Below, one piece after another: positions 1 through 11,880 of a stretch of 64,000 nt of DNA. The stretch covers positions 34,739,915 through 34,803,914 of the forward strand of contig CM038709.1 of assembly GCA_021613375.1 (NCBI GenBank), given 5' to 3'. The stretch is from Megaleporinus macrocephalus (taxonomy: Eukaryota; Chordata; Actinopteri; Characiformes; Anostomidae). The translations under genes were made by a program, and so were the position numbers. Each line of letters opens with the position of its first letter. Position 1 is the stretch's first letter. The notes under the pieces were generated by a model. That model saw only the letters and a list, made by a program, of their open reading frames with translations, was not told the DNA's origin and ran no database searches.

Positions 1-32
1 CAGTTGAAAAACATGGTCTAGCGGACTTAGAA

Positions 33-339
33 ATGCTGATGGTGAAGTGCACACCCCACTATCTGCCGAGAGAATTTAGCAGTGTGTTTATACTGGCTAT
101 TTACATTCCGTCACGCGCAAACTCCGCTACGGCGCTGGGGCTGCTGCATGATGTCATCAGTAAACAAGAGACCGAGCACCCGGACTCTGTGTTTATTGTT
201 GCCGGCGACTTTAACCATTGCAACCTGAGGACTGTCCTCCCCAAATATTATCAGCACGTGAGCTTTCCGACGCGGGAGAACAACACATCTCTGTGTTCTA
301 CCCAGCATACAGACAACTTCTCAAGCGGTCACTCCCAGT
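33..339 (+). pseudogene. LINE endonuclease domain fragment
   Basis: This is the C-terminal half of an exonuclease-endonuclease-phosphatase domain, the enzyme that nicks target DNA to prime LINE reverse transcription. The visible motif is VAGDFNHCNL, with the Asp and Asn of the GDFN signature intact. After residue ~80 the reading shifts frame: the segment that follows in related elements (tyrosine-rich, before the RT linker) is found in the overlapping frame from about 218. No usable start codon is needed because the domain begins before the window. Confidence 0.75.
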
Positions 340-739
340 GAGTAAAATTTTTAAAGTGTGGAATGAAGAAACTGATTCAGTGCTTCAGGACTGCTTTGAC
401 AGTACAAACTGGGATGTGTTTAGAACTGCTGCTGTGAGAGAGGATTGTTCTGTTGATCTAGAGGACTATGCTTCTGGGGTAACTGGCTACATCAGCAGCT
501 GCACTGAAATCATTGTCCCTTCAAAGCGCTGCATAAAATACCCCAACCAAAAACCATGGATAAATTGTGAAGTTCGGTCCATGCTACGTGCCCGCCTGAC
601 TGCATTTCTCTCTGGCAACGCTGATGACTACAAAAGGTCTAGATACGACCTGTGTAGATCTATCAGAGAAGCTAAGAGACAGTACAGGCTGAAGCTGGAG
701 GGCTACTACACCACAGCAGACTCCCGGCGCATGTGGCAA

Positions 740-873
740 GGACTGCAGCACATCACCAACCATCAACAAACAAGCAGGGCGCTCACAATCGGCCATTCTG
801 CATTGCTTGATGCAGAATGGCTGGTTGTGAGCACCCTGCTTTTTTGTTGATGGTTGTTGACGTGCTGCAGGCC
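740..873. repeat. Near-perfect 64-bp fold-back inverted repeat inside the LINE
   Basis: Left arm 740-803 and right arm 810-873 are reverse complements with about 7 mismatches in 64, separated by a 6-base loop (tgcttg). The left arm is native LINE coding sequence (motif RRMWQGLQHITNHQQ); the right arm is an inverted copy of it placed just before the LINE coding resumes. Confidence 0.85.
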
Positions 874-2079
874 AAGGAGAGCATACAGAACTCATCACTC
901 ATTGTAACACCAGTGGATGTGCGCAGGAACCTGATGAGAATAAACCCACGCAGAGCAGCAGGCCCAGATAACATCCCCGGGTATGCGCTCAGGGTTTGCT
1001 CATCAGAAATGGCTGATGTGTTTGTAGACATATTCAATCTGTCACTCACAAAAGCTTTTGTGCCATCCTGTTTAAAGACCACAACCATCGTGCCTCTCCC
1101 AAAGAAAAGTAATGTGAGATGCCTAAATGACTATCGTCCTGTTGCACTCACTTCAATCGTGATGAAGTGCTTCGAGAGGTTAGTCATGATTATAGTCCCT
1201 TCACTGTTTGCGTACCGTCGAAACCGGTCCACAGACGATGCAATCAACGCCGCTCTTCACAAAGCCCTCACACACTTGGAGGGCAAGAATACATATGTCA
1301 GAATGCTCTTAATTGATTACACTTTAGCATTCAACACAGTCATTACATACGACTGCGTGGCCTCCCAGAACAACACCAGCATCATTAAATTTGCTGATGA
1401 TACTACAGTCATTTTACTGATCACTGGTGGGGAAGAGACAGCGTACAGGAAGGAGGTGGCTGAGCTGGTGGCCTGGTGTCATGACAACAATCTTTCCTTG
1501 AATACAGACAAGACCAAGGAAATTATTGTTGATCCAAGGAGGAAGCGAGAGCTACACACACCCCTGTACATAGGGAAGATTGAGGTGGAGAGGGTGAAAA
1601 CCCTTAAATTCCTTGACATTCACATCAGTGAGGATCTCAGCTGGTCCCACAACTCAAATCTCAAGTCCCAGCAGCAATTGTACTTTCTGAGAAGGCTGAT
1701 AAAATTTGGCAGGCCAGCCAAAATACTTGGCACCTTCTACAGGAGTATGATTGAGAGTGTTCTTACCAGCTCCATCATCGTCTGGTATGGAAACTCTACT
1801 GCTCAGGACAGAAAGGCTCTCCTGCGTGTGATCAAAACTGCACAGTCCATCTCCGGAGGAGCCTTCCCCACGCTACAGAACATCTACCACACCAGGGTCA
1901 CCAGGAGAGCCCACAACATAATCAGGGACAGTACACACCCCCAGCACACACTCTTCACACTTTTACCTTCAGGCAGACGTTACAGGAGTGTGAAGTCCAG
2001 GACCACAAGACTGACAAACAGTTTCTACTCACAGGCCATCAGGCTTGTGAACACCTCATGCACTCATGCATTTCTTTAA
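859..2079 (+). pseudogene. LINE reverse transcriptase with internal deletion
   Basis: The frame is open for about 400 codons. It shows RT fingers and palm motifs ([33 protein letters not shown]), a first catalytic block ([11 protein letters not shown]), the second catalytic block (KFADDTTV), then thumb and C-terminal regions ending [13 protein letters not shown]. Between AFNTV and the block preceding FADD, the stretch that normally carries the GAPQGCVLSP motif is missing: the join lies near 1340-1350, immediately followed by sequence matching the minus-strand relative at 47.69 kb. The frame survives the deletion, but the enzyme would lack an essential part of the palm. Most likely a relic, not a functional shortened protein. 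Confidence 0.85.
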
Positions 2080-2160
2080 CCCTTCCTATCTGAACTGGTT
2101 TTAACTGGTCTGATTTCAACCGCACCTTACACTTACTGTACTGCTGTTTACATTCGCTAC

Positions 2161-2514
2161 TTGCACAAAACATTATTGTTTGCATTTGTTACTTGCAACT
2201 TAAATGGACTCTTTCGCCTCCTGCGGATTTGGAATAGTGTTTGTCAAATTGTTGTTCCAAAAGAATGTAGGCTGCAGATTTTGAATTTAGTTCATGATCA
2301 TTGTTTAGTTGGACATCTTGGTATTACAAAAACTTATAAATGCATAGTGCAACATTTCTTATGGCCCGGACTAAAAAAAGATGTGGTTAAGTACTGTAGG
2401 TCTTGCCATACCGACAAGACATATGTCACAAAATTGGATTTACTTAAAGGTTACTGGCAAGTTTATTTTGATCACTCGAGCATCAGACATATCTGTTTTT
2501 GTAACACCAGATAA
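2161..2514 (+). pseudogene. Gypsy integrase zinc finger joined to RT N-terminus
   Basis: The frame contains the integrase H2C2 finger (HDHCLVGHLGITKTY, then VKYCRSCHT) that normally binds viral DNA ends. It passes without a break into an RT start motif (KLDLLKGYWQV). The junction lies close to 2415. A stop follows at 2514 and the RT resumes in another frame at 2545, so at least one frameshift separates the two RT halves. Confidence 0.75.
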
Positions 2515-2544
2515 TTTTCTACAATACAAAGTAATGGCTTTTGG

Positions 2545-3450
2545 ATGAAAAACGCACCAGCAACGTTTCAAAGATTAATGAATATGGTTCTGTTTAATGT
2601 TCCACACTGTGAAGCTTACCTTGATGATGTAATTATCCATACTGCCACTTGGCATGAGGATGTATCGGTACTTCGGATGGTTTTTGAACGTTTAGAAGCT
2701 GCGTCTATAACTTTGAATTTGGGAAAATGTGAATTTGGAAGAGCTACGGTTGTGTGCTTGGGAAAAGAGGTTGGACAAGGTCAAGTTCGCCCAGTCAATG
2801 CAAAGGTGGTAACAATCCAAGATTTTCCTGTTCCTTTGACAAAGTGTGAACTTCGCCGTTTCTTGGGAATGGTTGGTTATTATAGGAGTTTTTGTCAAAA
2901 TTCTGCTACTATTGCTCCTCCTTTGACTGATCTCTTGAGCTCTTTGCGTGTTTTTGTTTGGACTTCGGAGTGTCAAGCTTCATTTAATGCTCTGAAAGCA
3001 TTGTTGTGTAGTTCTCCTGTTCTGGCTGCGCCCAACTTTGCACTACCGTTTAAGTTAAAGGTAGATGCTAATACAACTGGTGCTGGTGCTGTTTTGTTCC
3101 ATGAAGACGATTTTGGTGTTGATCACCCTGTATGTTACTTCTCTAAGAAGTTCAGTCGTTGCCAGCTTAAATATTCTACAATAGAGAAAGAAACATTAGC
3201 TTTGCTGCTAGCTTTGCAACATTTCAAAGTTTATGTAGGCTCTAGTTCACAACCTGTTCAAGCTTTCACAGATCATAATCCGCTTGTATTTCTTTTATGC
3301 ATGTACAATACCAATCAAAGGCTGATGCGACAGGCTTTACTAGTTCAGGGTTACTCCCTAGAGATCCAGCATAAGAAGGGCACAGATAATGTAATGGCAG
3401 ATGCCCTGTCCAGAGTGCGAAATCTTTTATTGGGGGGGGGGATGTTATGA
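2545..3450 (+). pseudogene. Gypsy reverse transcriptase and RNase H
   Basis: A 301-codon open frame. It begins in the RT (KNAPATFQRLMNMVL), includes the catalytic YLDDVIIH, the thumb (LRRFLGMVGYYRSFCQNSA), RNase H (KLKVDANTTGAGAVLF; KYSTIEKETLALLLALQHF; FTDHNPLVFL) and the RNase H end motif DNVMADALSRV. The first RNase H acidic residue is present (VDAN instead of the usual VDAS). The open frame suggests fairly recent activity of the parent family, but the N-terminal RT part is out of frame and the integrase is displaced. Confidence 0.85.
3431..3449 (+). other. Polypurine tract and presumed start of Gypsy 3' LTR
   Basis: A run of G (about 3432-3441) followed by a and tgttatga. This is the arrangement of a polypurine tract, the primer for plus-strand DNA synthesis, directly before an LTR that begins TG. 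The LTR itself is cut off after a few bases by LINE sequence. Confidence 0.5.
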
Positions 3451-5610
3451 GTTCTTGGCCCTCAAAATTTCACTCGAAAAAAATAAGGCTTTTGTTTTAA
3501 TTGGCATGTATAGGTCTCCCTTTGCCCTGCACTGTGCAGTCAAGGAATTAGCTGATCTTTTATCCAAATTCAGTGCTTCTGAGTTGCTGGTGCTAGGTGG
3601 TTTTAACATCAACTGGCTTTCTAACACATACGATCACAAAGGAAATATGTGGCAATCTTAACATAACACAGTTAATCAATGAACCAACTCGCCCAAACCT
3701 GAAAGAACCCACCAAGTCAACGCTGATAGATCTAATACTGTCCAAAAAAAAAAAACTTGAACTTGGCATAAGTGACCATTGTCCCATCGGGTGCATTCGA
3801 AATAGTTGTACAAACAAAACAGGCTCTCGGATGGTGGTTAGAAGAAATGTTAATAATTTTAAGGAGCAAGTTTTCTAGCTTTTGCAAGCTTTAAGGCCAG
3901 AAATAAAGCTTGGTCAATTGCTAGAAGCTCAGGGGAGAGAGACCTTTGGCTTACCTTTAGACAGTTGAGAAATAAATGTACCTCTGCTGTTAGAAAAGCT
4001 AAATCAGAATATTATTTAAGCTTTATCACCAGCCCTAGAAACATTGCTGTTTTTATAGATTTAACAAAAGCCTTCAATACAGTTGATCACACTCTTCTTT
4101 TAAGGAATTTAGAAAAGATTTACTTGATACAACTGCTCTGGAATGGACCCAAAACAAAATCTTACTGGCAGAAAGCAATGCATGGCATTGAATAATTAGA
4201 AATCAGATTTAGTTTCTGTTTCTAAAGGTGTACCACAAGGTTCAATTTTGGGTCCAGTTTTATTTAATATATACATAAATTATATTGCTGCCTCTGCTTC
4301 CATCTCAGACTGCAAAATTCACCTCTATGCAGATGACTCGATTTTATACTGCTCAGCTGATTCTATCCTGTCAAATTGTTGTTCCAAATGCTGCAGCAAG
4401 AAAATTATAGAACTCATTTAATGCTCTACAGGTGGCATTGTTTACGCACAAACTAGTTTTAAATCCCATGAAAACTAAGTTCATGCTGTTTTCCAAATCT
4501 CTTAATACTGATTTTGATACTGTAAATATTTCTACCCTGGCAGGATCCAACATTGAGAGAGTCACAGAATATAAATACCTTGGCATATGGCTGGATGATA
4601 GACTCAGTTTTAAAACACACATAAATAAACTAATCAGTAAATGCAGACAGAAGCTGGGTCCTGTTTTCCCAGGCACGCCAGAAAAAGATTGGTAGAAGCA
4701 ACTTTACTACCGGTGATAGACTATGGCGATGTTCTTTATAAGAATGCTCCCGCCAGCCCCCTTAAATTACTGGAGCCGGTGTTTCACTCTGCACTGAAGT
4801 TCATTAATAGAGATCCGCACAGAACTAATCACTGTGAGCTGTATGCAAAAGTTGGTTGGCCCTCGTTAACAATACGAAGGGAAACGCATTGGTTGATTTT
4901 TATTTATAAACACTCGCCGGTCATTTGCCAGAATCACTTCATTAATGAGTATAAATAACAGTAATTATCAGACTCGCTCTAGTGGTTGGATCAGCTGCCA
5001 TATACCAAGAGTTTTTACTGAACTGGGAAAATCTGCTTTTAGCTACAGTGCACCAGCGAGCTGTGTTTACTGTAGTAGATTTTAGCTCGCTGGTGCACTG
5101 TAGCTAAAAGCAGATTTTAGCTACACTCAATCATTTTAAACTTTTAATATCTAACCACCATCAGACAGCCTGTACCTGTTTTACTTAATCTTACTTATTC
5201 TTAAATGTCTTGTTTATTATTTATTTTCTTTATTATTTTATTTGCTTTCATTAGTTCTGTATTATTTTATTTTATTATAACATTTGTTTATTTTTCTCTT
5301 AAATTTCTTTTGAACTATTTTACTTTTTTTATTATTTGTAATATCTTACCCTCTTTTTATCTTAATTTCCTTCTAATTAAATCTTAACTTTTAACTATTT
5401 TTTAGTATTATTATTTCTACTTTTATGTTCACTGTTGTTTTAAAATTTTCCCATTTAATGTATATTAGTATATTGTTTTAATTTATAATGATTAAATTTT
5501 GTTTTTTTATATCAATCCCTGTCCATATAAATGCTCGGCTACATTGAAAATTAGGGGTTGCCCTCAATGTACATCCAAGCTTAAAAAGATTGATTGATTG
5601 ATTGATATAA
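3450..5610 (+). mobile_element. L2/CR1-like LINE, decayed
   Basis: Broken plus-strand frames show endonuclease pieces (GMYRSPFALH; LVLGGFNINWL; LSKKKKLELGISDHCP), RT pieces (FIDLTKAFNTVDHTLLLRNL; GVPQGSILGPVLF-like sequence near 4229-4262; LYADDSILY at 4321-4350) and the C-terminal region (TEYKYLGIWLDDRLSF; LPVIDYGDVLYKNA). The 3' end carries gttgccctcaatgtacatccaagc and a (TTGA)n tail at about 5590-5610, as expected for this LINE group, which ends in short tandem repeats and not poly-A. Several frameshifts and a fold-back at 5028-5118 show it is inactive. Confidence 0.8.
5028..5118. repeat. Perfect 35-bp inverted repeat (hairpin)
   Basis: Left arm 5028-5062 and right arm 5084-5118 are exact reverse complements over 35 bases, with a 21-base spacer. 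The left arm is native C-terminal LINE coding sequence; the right arm is an inverted copy of it. Confidence 0.95.
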
Positions 5611-6929
5611 TGTGTATGGAGAGGTGCAGGACATTCCTGTTTGTAGGCCATACATCCATAAGAAAGGGACAGTTTTAGTGATTCTGCTCTAGTAGATTTT
5701 CTCTTCCTTTGTCTAGGAAAGGCGCAGAAATATACAGAACTATATTCCTGGTCTTTACACAAGCAATAGCATTTGCACTGAACTAGTTTAACTCTTGTTC
5801 CTGGTTCCTGATTGTAAGTAAAGCTGGCACACTAACTTCAAGGTAGAGTTCGTATCTGCTTTCTTGTTTTGTGTTGTTTTTGTTTGTAATTGTACGTTTA
5901 AAGCATAAGCAATTAAAATGCAGAAAGGAAGCAGAGTTTGTTTTTTAAGAGGTGTGGCTGCTTCCACTCCAGATACTGCTGAATACACATCTCCATAGTA
6001 TGCAGACAGAAGTGCATTTGAGGTACATTTAACTAAGACACTAGACAAGTTTTGTATGGAAAAGAAAGGCTAAGCTGTGTAAAAAGTTTGACATTCCTGA
6101 AAGCTCAGAGTGGAGTCAAGAACAGTGTTTCACAGTTCTAGTGAAATGTTTTCAGACAGTGGCCTGCTTTGATTATGGTAAAACAACTTGCCACATTGAC
6201 ACATTAAAAGAGGAACGTGCTAATCACAAACATACTGCTATTAGTGCACAGAAAACCTGTGAAAATACACAGCACTTGCTTGTTCTCCTGAAAGCGTAGG
6301 TTGAGTTTCTAAAAAAAGAGAAAAGGGAACATCAGGAGTCAGCTCTGACAAAGGAAGAGGAAAGAAACTGTATCCAAACTGGACAAAACTGTTCAAACCC
6401 GAAGATCCAGAGAGAGGGAGGCTAAAACATCCATCAAGCACAACCAATTGAATCTAGAACAGATAGACCACATTTCAAAGCAGTTTAAGCACCCACAGGA
6501 AATGGGGATTGGTCTTTTTCTGTCACTGATGACCCATACAAATAGTTGTAGAGTGTCATCAGGGGAAACAAACCTGTAAGTCATAACATGTCTGTGGTCC
6601 AGTGAGCTAATGGTTAGACTCAGGACATAAAGAAAGTTTAACCTTTATTGAAGTCAAACTGGAGAATTAGCACGCTGGCCGAATAGACGGAGTGCTTAAC
6701 TGCGTAAGAAAAAGAATGCCTATGTCAAAGTACATGCCTTTCTTTTTTTGCAAACTGTGTCTCAGCAAACAATTAGCCAGGACTCGTACAGTAAACTTGA
6801 GCATGTGTCACGTTTGTGAGAAACAGGAATTCTGGGCATTTGGTAGTAAAAAGAAAAATGATGAGAACATAAACACAAGCCCAGTCCACAGGAACATCTA
6901 AACTGTTAGCTCTGAGGGTGTTTGCAGCC
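5611..6929. other. No recognisable gene
   Basis: I see no frame with a recognisable protein motif. A lysine- and glutamate-rich plus-strand stretch around 6290-6480 is broken by stops and could be the gag-side remnant of the ERV-like relic that follows, but nothing identifies it. Confidence 0.4.
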
Positions 6930-7570
6930 AATCTTCAGACCTAAGATTACAGACTGCATGTGAGAACCATTGTGAATGATAATGAATGTGATTTTTGGGT
7001 TGATACTGGAGCACAGGCCACATTATTGCCTAAATCCATGGCGTTTGGTTTACCTTTAATTAGCACTGCGATTGTCATAACTTGAGTCGCTGGGGAATTT
7101 TATAACATAAAGCATAAAAGACAAAGATAAATATGGTTTGTTGGATGTTGAACCTGTTTGGCTAACAGGCAAACCATTACCAGCTACTAAACAGTATCCG
7201 CAGTAAACCACAAATGGATACACCCAATTATTAAGAAGTTGGGGGTTTGATTAAGGCACCAAGTGACTCACGTTCTCCAATTTGGCCCGTGAAAAAGGCA
7301 TCAGTGGCATGGCATCTTACAATTCCGACGGATACATTTTCCGCAAGGATTGCATTTAAGTCCAACTTTGTACCATCAGGCACTAAAGTAACTTTTAGCT
7401 AAAGCAGAGTGTCCAGTAAGGAAGTTTACCTCAGTGCAGTATATAGATGATGTAATTTTAGCTTCACCTAATATGGAAGCACACTGAATTGTTAGCTTTT
7501 TTGCAAAAATCATGTTGTCTGCCCATTAGAGGTAAAAAGTTTCACTGATCACAGACGCAGCAGTTCTATG
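6930..7570 (+). pseudogene. Retrovirus-like protease and RT relic
   Basis: Short plus-strand stretches resemble a retroviral pol region. An aspartic-protease active-site motif (WVDTGAQATLLP) lies at about 6999-7034, and an RT palm motif (QYIDDVILASP) at about 7437-7470, with weak RT-like sequence between (7230-7400). The spacing is compatible with protease followed by RT, but stops and shifts interrupt every frame. The YIDD form and the DTGA protease fit an ERV or other LTR element. No env or LTRs are seen, so class cannot be assigned. Confidence 0.55.
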
Positions 7571-8300
7571 TCAAGGTCGTAAAGTGTGGACACATGCTTC
7601 ACACTGTAAAATTGTACCAACTCCTTAATCAGGGCTACATGTGTGGCCTAACTGGAAGGGTTTTGGGGCAAAACTGTTGGCTTGTAGGCTGCAGGGGCGA
7701 GCCCTAAAGAGAAGATTTACCTTACCCCAAAATGACGATTAACGTATTCACACTTCCAGTTAGGTCCTTAGGACCCAAAAAGTGATTAAACTGGCCCTGA
7801 CGATGTCCGATGCCATAATTTGCTCTGGCCCCATCCCAGTGCAGTGTGGTGCCGAGGCTTTCAGCAGGCTTACAGCATTTAACTGCTGGATGCCCAAGTG
7901 GTGTGCAGAAAGTCATGTGGGCTTTATAGACAATTGTTTAAAGCTCCAGGGCAAGCCAGGTCTTATAGGTATGGATGGTGTCCACCCCACACTGCCTTGC
8001 TTTTTTGCAGCATAGCCCACAGCCTCTTAGTTAATCGGCAGAGTAGTAGTGGTAGCAGCGGCTGACAATCCAGAGCCAGGACCAGGCCGCAGACAGACAG
8101 GCTAAACTGATCGTCTGAGATCTGCCTTGATGCGTCACCTAGGTTCAACAGTATTGAGACTGTGTCAGTGCCATGAATTAAATCTAAACGTAGAAAAACA
8201 GAAACAGCCTGTCTAAATAACTTAAGCAGCATTAAACAGTCATATTTAAACTGTAATAGAGCTACCTTACGTCTAAGGTCTGGACAACTCAACAGCAGAT
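7571..8300. other. No recognisable gene
   Basis: Short open frames exist on both strands (for example 7782-8015 plus, 7963-8307 minus), but none shows a known motif. This may be further decayed LTR-element sequence. Confidence 0.35.
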
Positions 8301-9017
8301 GACCCAATTCAAAAGCAGTTATTGTGAATGAAATTATACATGATCAGAAATTTGATGTTTTAAGTCTTACTGAAACTTGGATTACACCTGATCAATATCT
8401 GGCATTAAATGAAGCCACACCTACAGGCTATAATTATGTACACTGTCTGAGAGACTTACTTAGAATTTTTTTCAAGAAATTGTGAATTCGCTGCAGATTT
8501 AGCCATGTGTACTAATAAATTCATAATAGTAGGAGATTTTAACATTCACTTTGAAAAGACCAGCGATCCATTACCAAAGGCATCTTAGACTTTGTCGGCA
8601 TCTCCCAAACTGGGGCTACACATAACTGTAATCCTACACTGGATTTAATTCTGAATAATCTAAATATACTTCCGCAAACCTCAGAAGTATCAGATCATTA
8701 TCTAATTTCATATGAATTACTCTTAAATCAAAATGTACGTACATCCCCTTGCTATTGTCTGAAGCGTTCAATTACAGTGTCTACAGCACTACACTTTATT
8801 GAAAACCTCCCAGAATTATCAACCTCAGTTTACTCTACATCAGACACAACAGAGCTTGATGGATTAACTAACGGTTTAGATGATGCAAATCGATCCACCT
8901 TAGACTATGGCACCGCTTCAATATAAAAAGACGAGGCAAAAATTCCTTGCACTTTGGTATACCAACCAAACTCAAACCCTAAACAAACAGTACAGAAACT
9001 AGAGCGAAAACGGTCGT
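8301..9017 (+). mobile_element. L2-like LINE, 5' part (endonuclease side), split by L1-like insertion
   Basis: Frames on the plus strand give endonuclease motifs (LSLTETWITPDQYLAL at about 8360-8405; VGDFNIHFE near 8530-8557) and a C-terminal endonuclease block (SDHYLISYEL, 8690-8720). The frame then runs to the 17-bp duplicated target at 9018-9034. The same LINE resumes at 13255 on the other side of the L1-like insertion. Confidence 0.75.
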
Positions 9018-9034
9018 CCAAGCTAGAGGTTTTC
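9018..9034. repeat. Target-site duplication, left copy
   Basis: The 17-mer ccaagctagaggttttc occurs here and again at 13238-13254, flanking the minus-strand L1-like element. It is immediately followed by a T-rich run that is the element's poly-A tail on the opposite strand. Confidence 0.95.
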
Positions 9035-9477
9035 TCTTTTTTTTTTTTCAATATTTTATTTTCAACCTTTTCCAAGAGTATGACATAGAGCAAGAACAAT
9101 ACAAATTTAATTATTTAAATAGTAATATTTTTTTAAAAAGAGAGACAAAGAAGAAAAGAAGAAATAAAGGGCTGTCAGACATGTACACCAGGTAGCATTC
9201 AATTTTCCGTTATTATATCCAGAAGGGTACAGCATCAATCTAAGCACCTCTTAGGTTATTAGAAAAGGATCCCCAGGTGTCCCAAAAGTGCCTCTGTGTC
9301 TTTAACTTACTACAATGTAACTGGTCCATTTGTATGATAAAAAGCATCTCATTCAGCCATTTCTTAAAACACGGAGCGACAATGCCAGCCATCAGGGTCT
9401 GTTGCTGAATGGAAGGCAAGAAGAGGGTTCCATCCAAATATCCCAAAATAGCTCAAATTAAAGATCTAGAGGGATAG

Positions 9478-11880
9478 TCACTTTAAACGCTTCCAAAAAC
9501 AATTAAAAACGGCAACCCAATAATCATGTAACATGGGGCAGAACCAGATTAGATGAAACAAAGATCCCTCAAAAGCTTGGCATCTATCACACTGTGAAGA
9601 AACAGAGCTATATATTTTGTTCAGTTTTGTTTTGGAATAATAAAACCTATGAAGAAACTTAAACTGAATAAGCCTATATCTAGAATTTATCAAGCAACAA
9701 TGGATTCTCTTCCCCTTTCCTCTGATAAAGTTTCACCTAGATTTGTAGCCCATTTCTCCCTTAAGTGGGCAGTGCTTACTGGTGAAGTAAGAACAGTGAC
9801 AACGCGAGATATTAAATGTCTAGAATCCGGGGATGAAGTAAGCAACTCAAAGAGCATGCTCCTTCGGCATATTTCGGAAGAATAGAATACTAAGTTGTAA
9901 ATACCAAAAAAAATGTGCCTGAGAGAGACTAAATTTTGTTCTAAATTGATCAAAAGATGCAAACTCATTATCAATATATAGGTCCTTGTTACATTTTAAT
10001 CCATTCTCCCCCCATATTGAAAATGTTTTGTCTAATTGTGATAGAACAAATAAGTGATTATAAGCAATTGGGGTATAGATGGAGACCAATGGCAGAGACA
10101 GGAAACTTTTGATTCGATTTAGAATCTTCGAAGTTTCTTACAACAAAATTACTGCCAATTATTTTAATAAGGGGTTTTGTCTTTGAGAACAGGAAAACAC
10201 GAAGGGAAAACTCTGGAGCTGACAAAATTTCAATCTTTAACCATAATGAGAGGTCTTAGGTAGTTGTTCACCAGAAACACCCCACTGCCAATAAGTGAGT
10301 GCCCAATAATAGTGCTTGAATACAGGTAGGCCTAAACCACCCACTGTGGTAGGTTTTCGTAAGTGTTTTCTTGAAATACGTTTTGTAGACCCAGATAAAA
10401 GACAAAACAATTGCATACAGTGTAAAAAATATGTCAGGGAGATAGATAGGGATGTTTTGAAAAAGATATAAAAATCGTGGCATGGTAACCATTTTGATAA
10501 CATTAACCCGCCCAATCGTAGATAAAGGTAGAAGCTTCCAGCTTTCAATATTTGCTTGAAGTTTGTCATTCATATACAAAATATTTAGCTTAAACAAATG
10601 TCTGGGATTTCTTGGTACTTTAATGCCGAGGTATGTAAAATAGTCATCCACTATTTTAAATGGCAAAGAATTAAAAAAACTAGAACTAAGATTCTTAGTA
10701 ATGCACATGAATTCACTTATAGGAAGGAGTCCTCCTTTCCCTTTTTCAGCAATAAGGAAATGTTTGCTTCATATAAAGATCTAGGGAGCTTTTTATTTTT
10801 AATAGATTCATTTATCATTCTTAACATGAATGCAAACTCCTTACAAAAAGCTTTATAAAATTTACATACAAATCCATCCGGACCAGGAACCTTACCTGTT
10901 GGAAAGGACAAAATTGCGGCAGAGAGGTTCTGTATGCTTGTTCCAAAACTGGAAGTTCTTTTTCAATTTCCAGAGGGTGACTATGATTGATTCTCTTCTG
11001 TTGAGACACATAGGATATAATATGCCCTCTTATAACAACTTTTAGGGTTTCCCATAAAGTGGAATTTGAGACTGTTTGATCATTCGTCTTGAGGAATTCG
11101 TTGAGCCTTAAACTAACATATTCCATAAATGATGAATCTTTAAGTAAAAGGGGATTGAAACGCCATCTATTACTCTGCTTGAATAGATCACACTCAAGTT
11201 TAAGTGTAACTGGGCAATGATCTGATATTAAAATATTGTGATAATTGGAGTCAACAATATTAGATATGAGTTCAGAACTTGTTAAAAAATAATCATTCCT
11301 AGTGTATGATTTATGAACATGAGAATTGAGAATCTTTATGGGTGGGATGCAATAATCTCCAAATATCTACTAAATTACTGGATTTTAATAAATTATTTAA
11401 TACACTTACTGAGGCTACTGTAGGCAGAGGTCTCTGCGAAAAAGTCTATCCATAAATGGATCTAGATAACAGTTAAAATCACCACCCATTATAACATTAG
11501 AACTATTGTGTTCCGGAATTGCATCAAACACTTTGCGAAAAAAACAAGGATCATCAAAATTAGGACCATATACATTAATCAGAGTGAGTGGAAAAGTGTA
11601 AATACATCCTGATACTATGATATACCTGCCGTGTGGCTCAGCGGTAATAGAATCAAGACGAAATGGAACATTTTTATGGAAAAGTATAGCGACACCTTTG
11701 GCTTTGGATGTAAATGGTGCTCTTAATCTTTTCTGATGAACTGCACTTATATGAGTTTCCTGAAGAAAGATTATATCAGCTTTATGTGACTACAAATGTG
11801 AAAATACTTTGCCTCTTTTAACAGGATGACCAAGCCCTCTCACATTCCCAGAAACAACAGTGATGCCACTCCCATCCCTT
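9478..11880 (-). pseudogene. L1 ORF2p-like, RT core deleted
   Basis: On the minus strand the endonuclease gives FLQETHISAVHQKR, NVYGPNFDD and IMGGDFNCYLDPFMDR with stops between. Next come the RT entry motif TGKVPGPDGFVCKFYKAF (around 10890-10860), then a jump to a post-RT block (YFTYLGIKVPRN; PLSTIGRVNVIKMVTMPRFL) and the C-terminal cysteine motif CDRCQAFEGSLFHLIWFC. The palm motifs between GKED and TYLGI are missing, so polymerase activity is impossible. Confidence 0.82.

Larger units (their letters stand above)
1..2140 (+). mobile_element. Rex/CR1/L2-like LINE (non-LTR retrotransposon), decayed
   Basis: Reading frames on the plus strand give an APE-type endonuclease end (motif AGDFNHCNLR near 190-230), a linker region (340-780) and a reverse transcriptase plus C-terminal region (880-2079). 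The order endonuclease, linker, RT and the closing motif [17 protein letters not shown] are typical of fish Rex/CR1/L2-group LINEs. The 5' end lies outside the window. The same family recurs on the minus strand at 46573-47694, where long stretches are nearly identical. The copy is dead: there are frameshifts near 280-340 and 850, a fold-back inversion at 740-873, and an internal deletion in the RT. The exact clade is uncertain. Confidence 0.85.
2155..3449 (+). mobile_element. Ty3/Gypsy LTR retrotransposon fragment, permuted pol
   Basis: The plus-strand frames give, in this order, an integrase zinc-binding (H2C2) segment (about 2245-2415), the start of an RT (KLDLLKGYWQV, 2431-2463), the RT palm (YLDDVIIH), RNase H, and a polypurine tract followed by a TG-starting sequence that looks like the beginning of a 3' LTR. 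In intact Gypsy elements the integrase lies after RNase H, so the order here is permuted. Sequence after 3450 belongs to a different LINE. Confidence 0.8.
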
